Shown: one piece after another, positions 1 to 5,219 of the stretch
Position numbering within the stretch: the stretch's first letter is position 1
Layout of the letters: each line of letters starts with the position of its first letter
Assembly (NCBI GenBank): GCA_030604345.1
Contig: JAUVWB010000145.1
Span: 1 to 5,308 of the forward strand
Reading direction: 5' to 3'
From: Desulfofustis sp.
GTDB taxonomy: Bacteria > Desulfobacterota > Desulfobulbia > Desulfobulbales > Desulfocapsaceae
DNA length: 5,308 nucleotides
Notes under the pieces: model-generated
What the model was told of the DNA's origin: nothing
The model's input: the letters and a program-made list of their open reading frames with translations, nothing else
Databases searched by the model: none
Made by a program: the position numbers and the translations under genes

Positions 1-92
1 ATTCTCCCGCCTCCTCGTTCATCATGCGTGGACGGCAGGCAGAATCAGGCAGATACATTTTCACATGGACAAATAGGTAGCACCATTTTATG

Positions 93-122
93 TTGAAGAA
101 AGGCTGGGAAAGACAAGATAAT
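93..122 (+). promoter_or_regulatory. Candidate sigma70-type promoter of the histidine kinase gene
   Basis: A TTGAAG hexamer at 93-98 (4 of 6 matches to TTGACA) is followed after 18 bases by GATAAT at 117-122 (5 of 6 matches to TATAAT). Transcription would begin near 129, giving a leader of about 90 bases before the kinase ATG at 220. The region is AT-richer than the surrounding coding DNA. This rests on pattern matching only; no operator or sigma54 site was recognised. Confidence 0.45.
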
Positions 123-219
123 GTCCTGGCCGGCGGCAAGCAGAGCACGCCACGGGCTGATCACTGCACATGGCTGCAGATCAATACGTTAACGGCGCAG
201 CGTCCTCACCTGAGAACTG

Positions 220-2445
220 ATGATTCTCCCCCGCCCCCGATCGATCAGCGGTGTCCTCAATCTGCTCATCCTCATCGCCGTTCTGCCGATCGTCGGAATC
301 ATCGTCCATTCCAGCATCGAACAACGACAGCATCATATCGATGACGCCAAACGGGAAGTCATGTTGATCACTCGGTCCATGGCCGAGGTGCTGAGCAACA
401 TCACCGACTCCGTCAAGCAAACGCTGATCACGCTGGCCTCCATAGAGGCGATCGGCACGGTTCAGGTCGATGCCGCTTCCGCGGTCATTCGTGCCATCTG
501 TACGCAAAACCCACGCATCCTCAGCATGTCGCTCACCTCGCCGGAAGGGAAGGTGCTGGCTGCCAGCAAACCGTTCGCACCCGGTCTCTCCTTGGCCGAC
601 CGCAGACACGTGCAACAGGCGGTGGCGACCGGACGCTTTGCCGCCGGCGAATACATTGTCACTCGCATTGGCGAGACCCGGGCCAGTTTTTCCTACGCCT
701 ACCCGGTCCTCGCCCCGGACGGCTCAGTCGCCGCGGTACTGACCGCCGTTCTGTACCTGGACAGTGTCTCCGGATTTCTCGATCTCTCCTCTTTGCCGGA
801 AGGCTCATTCATGGCCCTCACCGACCACCAGGGCCTCCGCGTGCTCTATTACCCACCCAGCGAGACCAACCCCATCGGCACCAAGATCCGCGCCCCGGTA
901 TGGGAGGTCGCCCGAAACACCAACGGGGCACTGCTGTTCAAACGGGAGGGTTCGGACGGGGTGGAGCGGATCTTCGCCGTCGAACCACTCCGCCTGGCCC
1001 CGGACGAGGCGCCGTACCTCTACGCCTGGGCCGGAATTCCAGAGAAGCTGGTGCTGGCCCCGGTAAATCGCACCCTGTCCCGCAACCTGCTACTGGCCGG
1101 CCTGGTCACCCTGCTGGCCATGGCTGCCGCCCGGCTCCTTGGCGATCTGGCCTTCGTCAAGCCGATTCGCCGCCTGGTGGCAGTCACCGGCCGCCTCGCC
1201 GACGGCGACCTCACGGCCCGCAGCGGGCTCAGGCGAGGCAACGGTGAGATCGGCGTGCTCGCCGCCGCCTTCGACCGGATGGGCGACTCCCTCCAGCAGA
1301 ACCGTAACCGCCTGCAGCAACAGCAGGTTCACCTGGAAGAAGCGCAGCGCATCGCCCATATCGGCAGTTGGGAATGGAACAGCTCCACCGACAGGTTCGC
1401 CTGGTCCAAGGAGCTGTATCACATCCTGGCCCGGGATCAGAGCGCCCCACCACCGTCGCTTGCCGGCTGTCTCGAGCACTTCACCGGCGAGTCGCTGGAG
1501 CAGCTACGAACCGCCATGAGCTATGCCCTGGCGACAGGCAACGACTTCGAACTGGAACTGCCCTGCGTTCGCGCCGACACAACTCCCTGCTGGCTAATCA
1601 TTCGGGGTGAAAAGAGCGGCGAGGCGACACTGCGCGGCACCGTTCTCGATATCTCGGCCCGCAAACACGCAGAATCCGAGCGCCAAGCCCTGCAAGAACA
1701 ATTGCTGCATGCCCAAAAACTTGAATCGATCGGCCGTCTCGCCGGAGGCGTCGCTCACGATTTCAACAACATGCTGGGAGTCATCCTCGGGTACACCGAA
1801 CTCTCTTTGGACAAACTGCCGCATGCCCATCCGGTCCGTAGCCATCTCCAGGAGGTCCAGACCGCCGCCGGCCGTTCCCGGGATCTGGTCAGTAAACTCC
1901 TGGCATTCGCACGCCGACAAACGGCCACCCCCCATCTGCTCGACCTCAATCAGACCATCTCCTCACTGCTGACCATGTTGCAGCGGATGATCGGCGAAGA
2001 AATCGAACTCGTCTTCAAACCTGCCGCACAGCTTTGGCCGGTGGTCATCGACCCGGGCCAGGTGGATCAGTTATTGGCCAATCTCTGCGTCAACGCCCGT
2101 GATGCCATCAGCGGCAGCGGCCACATCACCATCGAGACGGATAACGTCACGGTGCAGGAACCACGCGTATGCGGCCCGGAAGTCTGTTCCCCCGGCGACT
2201 ATGTGCAACTCAGGATCAGCGACACCGGCTGCGGTATGGACACCGATACGCAGCGACAGATTTTCGATCCGTTCTTCACCACCAAAGCGGTCGGCAAGGG
2301 CACTGGCCTGGGCCTCTCCACGGTCTTTGGCATCATCAAACAAAATAACGGGTTCATCAATGTGGCCAGCAGCCCCGCGCACGGCACCACATTCACCATC
2401 TTCCTGCCGAGAAACCGGGAAAAGACCGATGACGTCCGAACCTGA
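220..2445 (+). CDS. Membrane-bound PAS-containing sensor histidine kinase (Cache-HAMP-PAS-HisKA-HATPase)
   Basis: This 741-residue protein is a two-component sensor kinase of the inner membrane: it autophosphorylates a His from ATP and passes the phosphate to a response regulator. A first membrane segment spans about residues 11-31. An extracytoplasmic region at about 32-285 resembles a double Cache sensor (ADRRHVQQAVATGRF, then FSYAYPVL and DGSVAAVL). A second segment lies at about 288-307, HAMP at about 308-360, a short coiled coil at 357-375, and PAS at about 373-485 ending in the PAC-like TVLDISARKHAE. The HisKA H-box is GGVAHDFNN with phosphoacceptor His513. The ATPase has the N-box NLCVNARDAI (621-630), G1 DTGCGM (668-673), F-box FFTTK (685-689) and G2 GKGTGLGLS (692-700), so all catalytic motifs are present. 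An in-frame TGA at 211-213 makes ATG 220 the first possible ATG; its ribosome binding site is weak. No receiver domain follows and no partner regulator lies in the window, so signal and output are unknown. Codons are strongly C-ending, unlike the methyltransferase gene. Confidence 0.95.
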   Translation: MILPRPRSISGVLNLLILIAVLPIVGIIVHSSIEQRQHHIDDAKREVMLITRSMAEVLSNITDSVKQTLITLASIEAIGTVQVDAASAVIRAICTQNPRILSMSLTSPEGKVLAASKPFAPGLSLADRRHVQQAVATGRFAAGEYIVTRIGETRASFSYAYPVLAPDGSVAAVLTAVLYLDSVSGFLDLSSLPEGSFMALTDHQGLRVLYYPPSETNPIGTKIRAPVWEVARNTNGALLFKREGSDGVERIFAVEPLRLAPDEAPYLYAWAGIPEKLVLAPVNRTLSRNLLLAGLVTLLAMAAARLLGDLAFVKPIRRLVAVTGRLADGDLTARSGLRRGNGEIGVLAAAFDRMGDSLQQNRNRLQQQQVHLEEAQRIAHIGSWEWNSSTDRFAWSKELYHILARDQSAPPPSLAGCLEHFTGESLEQLRTAMSYALATGNDFELELPCVRADTTPCWLIIRGEKSGEATLRGTVLDISARKHAESERQALQEQLLHAQKLESIGRLAGGVAHDFNNMLGVILGYTELSLDKLPHAHPVRSHLQEVQTAAGRSRDLVSKLLAFARRQTATPHLLDLNQTISSLLTMLQRMIGEEIELVFKPAAQLWPVVIDPGQVDQLLANLCVNARDAISGSGHITIETDNVTVQEPRVCGPEVCSPGDYVQLRISDTGCGMDTDTQRQIFDPFFTTKAVGKGTGLGLSTVFGIIKQNNGFINVASSPAHGTTFTIFLPRNREKTDDVRT

Positions 2446-2465
2446 AGGCAAGCCGCTTCTTTTTT
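2444..2465 (+). terminator. Weak possible intrinsic terminator at the kinase stop codon
   Basis: GAAGG at 2444-2448 can pair with C2454 and CTTC 2456-2459, leaving G2455 bulged. A run of six T follows at 2460-2465. The stem is only five pairs and overlaps the stop codon, so this is a marginal candidate. The long fold-back element at 2531-2781 could equally stop or stabilise the kinase transcript. Confidence 0.25.
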
Positions 2466-2530
2466 CCACCATGCCATCACCCCGTGTCAAAAATCCGGCT
2501 ACCAGGTATAGTGGACGGGCTCTTTTTAGG

Positions 2531-2781
2531 TTCATCCGACTCAAGCGTACGTCTCTACAACCGGGGAGGCGGAGGGTATCGCTGGAAAACGCCTCGCGGA
2601 GGCCCGTCGGCGCGCCACAGCAGGCCCGCAGGGTTGCGGACAGGACGTCCGCAACTGACAGCAGGCCACGGATGGCCTGTCTGTCAGCCGTGGGGTGACG
2701 GCGACCAGGCCGAAGAGCAGCGTTTGGAAGCGATGCTCTTCGCCTTCCCGGTTGCAGAGACGTACGCTTGAGTCGGATGAA
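2531..2781 (+). repeat. 251-bp fold-back element with 62-nt imperfect inverted arms (MITE-like or structured RNA)
   Basis: Arms 2531-2592 and 2720-2781 are inverted complements. The outer 26 bases (2531-2556 with 2756-2781) match perfectly. Position 2557 against 2755 is an A.C mismatch, and 2558-2583 pairs fully with 2729-2754 if four G.U pairs are allowed (2566.2746, 2572.2740, 2575.2737, 2577.2735). After a 3x3 internal loop, 2587-2592 pairs with 2720-2725, giving 58 pairs in 62 positions. T5 at 2523-2527 and A5 at 2784-2788 could add pairs beyond a small asymmetric loop. The interior holds hairpins at 2591-2603, 2633-2655, 2655-2687 and 2687-2702. No convincing ORF lies inside and no clear target-site duplication flanks it. 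It separates the 3' ends of the convergent kinase and pldA genes, a typical place for non-autonomous mobile repeats. The G.U pairs hold in the + transcript but become A.C in the - transcript, which favours + strand RNA. I do not recognise it as a named family. Confidence 0.85.
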
Positions 2782-2808
2782 ACAAAAATAATTTAGACGG
2801 GGATGGGC

Positions 2809-3885
2809 TCAATAGAGGTCGTTGAGTGCGACGCCGATGCCGACGGTGTTCTGGTACCAGTTGTAATCGATCATCGACTCGCCGTAGCCGCTGAACAGCT
2901 GGATATAACCGCGGAGCGGTCCGATAATCGGCGGGGTAACCCAGGAAAATTCGGCCGAACCCTTGCCGGTCCGCGGGTTGCCACCGAGTTTCAAGGACAG
3001 GCCATGACCGCCCCAGCGATACAGCAGGGTCAGGTCGCCGTATCCATAATAGTCGGTAATGTCAGGGTTTTCGTCCTCGTCGACTTCCGGCAGATGGGTC
3101 CAGAGCTTGAGAAACAGTCCGAAGTTGTCCTTTTCCACCCCAAACTCGGCAAACAGCCGGTCCCAGCTGCGGGAAATGAGTCCCGATTGTCCGTTGGACT
3201 GGTGTACGTAGCCGAGGTTCAGCAGGTTCCAGGAAAAACCGGCCCAACTCAGCCCGGGACGGTAACTGAGAAACAATTCCGGCTCGTAGCTGGTCTCTCG
3301 AAACGGACGTGAGTTGTCGTCATTGTAGACCTGCCAATGGCTCTCTTGGGTATAGGCCAGCCAGACCCCGAGACGGCGGCTCTCGGTGGCCCACAGGCGG
3401 GTCTTGAAGCTGATCTGAAAGGACGCTTCCAGGGGATCGGTGCCGGAGGACTCACCGTAGGCGTCGAACAACGCCGAGTAGGGGGTCTCGTTCACGTCGG
3501 TGGAATAGCGGGCCAGCAGCGCATAGTTACGCTGGTGGGTCGTGATCATGGCTCGATTGCTGCTGGGGTCGAAGGCCCACACACCATCGATGAGCGAGAC
3601 GGTTTTTTTCTCCTCGTGTTCCGGTGCGACGGCCGCCGGATCGGCCTGGACGGTCGCCTCGTCAGCGTCCGGAAGGTTCAACCGATCTATCGTGCCCACT
3701 GCGGTGGCGGGTTTTTCCTGGCGGCCGCTGATACGATCGTAGCAGGCGAGCCGCTCGGCAGGATCGGCCAGGCCATGGCATTGGCTCACGTCCGGTTTGA
3801 TTGGATCGATTTCGCGGCCATCGACAGGGGAGGAGAACCACAGCAGAACAGCAACCAGGTGATAGGAAATAATCCGGCAAGTCAT
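2809..3885 (-). CDS. pldA: Outer-membrane phospholipase A (OMPLA)
   Basis: The 358-residue product is a beta-barrel outer-membrane phospholipase A, which hydrolyses acyl esters of phospholipids that reach the outer leaflet, classically as a Ca2+-dependent dimer. Residues 1-23 resemble a signal peptide (hydrophobic YHLVAVLLWF, then SSPVDG). A linker domain at about 24-95 contains CHGLADPAERLACYD, a Cys-containing motif seen at the N terminus of many periplasmic or outer-membrane proteins and absent from the shorter E. coli enzyme. The barrel begins near 100 and includes YTQESHWQVYN, RPFRETSYEPELFLSY and the active-site stretch YVHQSNGQSGLISRSWDR, with His228 and Ser230 matching E. coli His142 and Ser144. 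The third triad residue, Asn156 in E. coli, is Asp242 here. Ser182 and Ser238 match Ca2+ ligands Ser106 and Ser152. The protein ends LNDLY, with the C-terminal aromatic residue typical of barrel assembly. I chose ATG 3885 because it puts the signal peptide at the N terminus; an in-frame TTG at 3966 would add 27 basic, unlikely residues. No strong ribosome binding site is visible. Confidence 0.95.
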   Translation of the reverse strand: MTCRIISYHLVAVLLWFSSPVDGREIDPIKPDVSQCHGLADPAERLACYDRISGRQEKPATAVGTIDRLNLPDADEATVQADPAAVAPEHEEKKTVSLIDGVWAFDPSSNRAMITTHQRNYALLARYSTDVNETPYSALFDAYGESSGTDPLEASFQISFKTRLWATESRRLGVWLAYTQESHWQVYNDDNSRPFRETSYEPELFLSYRPGLSWAGFSWNLLNLGYVHQSNGQSGLISRSWDRLFAEFGVEKDNFGLFLKLWTHLPEVDEDENPDITDYYGYGDLTLLYRWGGHGLSLKLGGNPRTGKGSAEFSWVTPPIIGPLRGYIQLFSGYGESMIDYNWYQNTVGIGVALNDLY

Positions 3886-4223
3886 GGCGATACGTTTGGC
3901 TGTCGATGGTGATGGAGTTACCGGCCAGCGCGGCAGGACCGCTGCGGATCGGGATCGAAGATGCAATCTAGCTCAAGACCGTGTTTGCCGCAACTATCAG
4001 GAAGGGGACATGGATCGTTCTGGATGGCGTGACCGGGGAGTACGTAAGCTCTTCGGGGGCCGTGACAAGGTGAGTCGTTCGGTCAACTGGTCGGCGCCCG
4101 GCGGCAGCACCATAAGGATTTCCGCTCTGGCTTTCGGCTCACCGACCACCGTAAAGGAGGGATCGGTCTTGATCTGGCGAATGGTGTAGGCTGTCCGTCT
4201 TGGTGCCGGTATGGTGCTGGTTA

Positions 4224-4253
4224 TTGCCGTTTCTGCCGGTTTCCTGGTACAGT
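4224..4253 (+). promoter_or_regulatory. Candidate extended -10 promoter for the methyltransferase transcript
   Basis: TTGCCG at 4224-4229 (4 of 6 matches to the -35 consensus) is followed after 18 bases by TACAGT at 4248-4253 (4 of 6 matches), which carries an extended -10 TGG directly upstream (4245-4247). Transcription would start near 4260, at the left edge of the inverted repeat 4258-4292 and before the strong ribosome binding site at 4304-4310. The ordering promoter, hairpin, ribosome binding site is coherent, but each hexamer is only a moderate match. Confidence 0.35.
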
Positions 4254-4257
4254 TAAT

Positions 4258-4292
4258 CACGAGGGGGCGAGACTGGTCTCGCCCCGGTCGTG
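4258..4292 (+). promoter_or_regulatory. Strong inverted repeat in the predicted 5' leader of the methyltransferase gene
   Basis: The ten bases GGGGCGAGAC (4264-4273) are the exact inverted complement of 4276-4285, separated by TG. The outer CACGA (4258-4262) pairs with TCGTG (4288-4292) across a 1x2 internal loop. As RNA this is a GC-rich hairpin of about 13-14 pairs with a 4-6 base loop. As DNA the near-palindrome could be an operator. There is no T-run on either side, so it is not a canonical intrinsic terminator. It sits at the predicted transcript start and could stabilise the 5' end. Confidence 0.6.
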
Positions 4293-4317
4293 CCAAACCA
4301 CGTAAAGGAGACGGTCA

Positions 4318-4353
4318 GTGCCGTATCGCCAAAGTCGATTGTCCGGAGGATGA
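4318..4353 (+). CDS. Possible 11-codon leader ORF (GTG start) ending at an in-frame UGA
   Basis: AAAGGAG at 4304-4310 is the best ribosome binding site upstream of the methyltransferase. It lies seven bases before GTG 4318, which opens an 11-codon frame (MPYRQSRLSGG) closed by TGA 4351-4353. That frame is the same as the methyltransferase frame: with TGA 4351 read through, it stays open to ATG 4435 and would add 39 residues. The methyltransferase ATG lacks a well-spaced site of its own, so the leader may feed ribosomes to it by reinitiation or coupling. The peptide matches nothing I recognise, and its coding status rests on the start signal only. Confidence 0.3.
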   Translation: MPYRQSRLSGG

Positions 4354-4393
4354 CGGTCCACACGTTTACCTGGCGGTGACCAGGTTGATCCGT
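4353..4393 (+). promoter_or_regulatory. SECIS-like hairpin after the leader UGA (weak candidate)
   Basis: ACCTGG at 4368-4373 pairs perfectly with CCAGGT at 4380-4385 around the loop CGGTGA, which contains GGU. ACGG at 4353-4356, beginning with the A of the UGA, can pair with CCGT at 4390-4393. The overall span of 41 bases and the GGU in the apical loop resemble a bacterial SECIS. However, the internal loop is large and asymmetric (11 against 4 bases), and the encoded context shows no protein-family support. A chance hairpin or a leader regulatory structure is equally possible. Confidence 0.25.
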
Positions 4394-4434
4394 ACCCTCC
4401 CGCCGAGTCTCTGCCGACCGGTGCCGGTGCGAGG

Positions 4435-5175
4435 ATGACTCCGGAACAACGGAGCCTGATTCGAGACGCCGTGCGGCAGCGTTATCGATCAGTGGCCCAG
4501 GGAGCCGCCGGTCTGTTTCGTTATCCCACCGGAAGGCAGGGCGCCCTGTTACTGGGGTACGATAGCGAGTTGGTGAATTCCTTGCCAGAGCAGGTGCTGT
4601 GCAGTTTCTGCGGGGTTGGCAACCCGTTTTCTGTCGGCCCGGTAACTCCTGGAGCGACGCTGCTCGACATTGGCTGTGGCAGCGGCTTTGATGTGATTGT
4701 CGCCGCTCGTCTGGCCGGCCCGCAGGGTCGGGTGCGAGGTGTTGATATTTCTCCGGAGATGTTGACGCAAGCCCGACGGAATATTGCGGCGACCGGGACG
4801 ACAACGGCTGAGGTGGTCTGTCTCGACGACGAGTTCCTGCCCTACGAAGACGGTCTTTTCGATCTGGTCATCGCCAACGGCGTCTTCAACCTTTCTCCGG
4901 CTAAGCGTTCGTTGTTTCACGAGGTCTATCGAGTGCTCAGGCCAGGCGGCCGATTGCAGTTCGCCGATATTGTCCTGCGGCAGGGGGCGCGGTCCAGCCC
5001 GTTTGCCGATGCGAAATCGTGGGCGCACTGAATCGGTGGGGCGATCCCGGTCGGGGATCAATGCCGGTTGCTGCGCGAAGCGGGTTTTCACCAGGTGGAT
5101 ATGGTGCACGAGACGCCGGTACGGACGTCCGCATCTACCGGGGGCGCTTTGTTTGTCGCCACTCGTCCGCAATGA
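4435..5175 (+). CDS. Selenocysteine-containing SAM-dependent methyltransferase, ArsM-like (UGA 5029-5031 read as Sec199)
   Basis: Read through its internal TGA, this encodes a 246-residue cytosolic class I methyltransferase. SAM-binding motif I is LLDIGCGSGFD (76-86), the acidic post-I residue is Asp104 in GVDISPEML, motif II is FDLVIANGVFNL (142-153), and motif III is LRPGGRLQFADIVL (168-181). The N-terminal RYRSVAQGAAGLFRYPTGR and VLCSFCGVGNPF (Cys56, Cys59) fit the arsenite methyltransferase-like branch. A conventional reading ends at residue 198 in KSWAH; 47 more in-frame codons give IGGAIP, then LLREAGF and ALFVATRPQ, the family's usual C terminus, before TGA 5173-5175. In ArsM-type enzymes the position before GGA(L/I) is a Cys that binds As(III), and here it is UGA. 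A SECIS-like hairpin follows at 5031-5069. The ArsM Cys of the NCVCNL-type motif is absent (NGVFNL), so the substrate may not be arsenite. ATG 4435 fits the family start and overlaps an upstream frame as ATGA. Codons are less C-biased than in the kinase. The main alternative is a recent nonsense mutation. Confidence 0.85.
5031..5069 (+). promoter_or_regulatory. Bacterial SECIS element directing Sec insertion at UGA 5029-5031
   Basis: The hairpin begins with the A of the UGA. AATCGGT (5031-5037) pairs with GCCGGTT (5063-5069) as seven pairs, two of them G.U. After an internal loop (GGGGC against AAT), GATCCC (5043-5048) pairs perfectly with GGGATC (5054-5059), closing the apical loop GGUCG (5049-5053). 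The loop starts 18 bases after the UGA. In E. coli fdhF the hairpin is about 40 bases long and the GGU of its loop begins 19 bases after the UGA, a near-identical arrangement. In the known mechanism SelB binds the upper stem and apical GU. The separate bulged U of fdhF has no clear counterpart; U5045 is at the same distance but paired. Confidence 0.8.
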
Positions 5176-5188
5176 ACCGGGGCTGTTG

Positions 5189-5219
5189 GCAGCATACACC
5201 ACACAGCTGCTGCTTTTCT
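5189..5219 (+). terminator. Weak possible intrinsic terminator downstream of the methyltransferase
   Basis: GCAGCA at 5189-5194 pairs with TGCTGC at 5208-5213 across a 13-base loop and is followed by TTTTCT at 5214-5219. The position, 14 bases after the distal stop codon, supports transcription extending through the post-UGA region. The long loop and short stem make it a marginal terminator. I see no gene between 5176 and the window end. Confidence 0.35.

Larger units (their letters stand above)
3886..4434. other. 549-bp divergent intergenic region with no confidently assigned gene
   Basis: This separates the divergent starts of pldA (-) and the methyltransferase (+). A frame open on the - strand (4296-3997) contains a protein-like central stretch (IRQIKTDPSFTVVGEP, then ILMVLPPGA) with reasonable codon use. 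Its ends look random and its ATG lacks a ribosome binding site, so it may be a decayed gene fragment. On the + strand, ATG 4010 follows a good GAAGGGG site but yields only 59 residues, ending at TAG 4187-4189, antisense to that stretch. An open + frame at 4211-4438 overlaps the methyltransferase start as ATGA and begins with a hydrophobic run (MVLVIAVSAGFLVQLI), but ATG 4211 lacks a ribosome binding site. The last 210 bases hold the promoter, inverted repeat and leader ORF described separately. A weak pldA promoter may lie near 3968-3996 on the - strand. Confidence 0.5.

Noticed and set aside
124..140. Possible sigma54 site in TGGCCGGCGGCAAGC
   Set aside because: The GC element is preserved only in part and the TTGC half is missing. 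The overlapping sigma70-type pair at 93-122 is a better match.
2429..2698. + strand frame running from the kinase end into the fold-back element, or a remnant of a lost receiver domain (short KSGYQV-like match near 2490-2506)
   Set aside because: The match is only a few residues, the frame has no ribosome binding site, and its second half is dictated by the hairpin sequence.
2531..2781. Integron attC site, CRISPR array, retron RNA or simple intrinsic terminator
   Set aside because: There is no attC core-site pair, no spaced direct repeats, no reverse transcriptase gene in the window, and no T-run directly after the outer stem on either strand.
2809..3966. TTG start at 3966 for the phospholipase
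   Set aside because: It would add 27 residues rich in Arg, Ser and Pro ahead of a clear signal peptide and has no ribosome binding site. ATG 3885 gives a normal exported protein.
4211..4438. 75-residue + strand frame with a hydrophobic N terminus overlapping the methyltransferase ATG as ATGA
   Set aside because: The ATG has no ribosome binding site, a candidate promoter and the palindrome lie inside the frame, and the C-terminal half resembles no protein I know. The ATGA overlap alone is not enough to call it a gene.
4010..4438. A longer frame interrupted by TAG 4187-4189, possibly a pyrrolysine codon
   Set aside because: The frame on neither side of the TAG resembles a known protein, no pyl genes are visible, and the - strand reading of part of it looks more protein-like.
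4435..5031. Methyltransferase as a complete 198-residue protein or a simple nonsense pseudogene
   Set aside because: The post-UGA frame is intact, family-like and ends properly. The UGA is at an expected Cys position and is followed by a well-formed SECIS-like hairpin, which a random nonsense mutation would not explain.
4549..5202. 217-residue - strand frame opposite the methyltransferase
   Set aside because: It is a shadow of the methyltransferase coding strand, with no recognisable domain and an arginine-rich, low-complexity composition.
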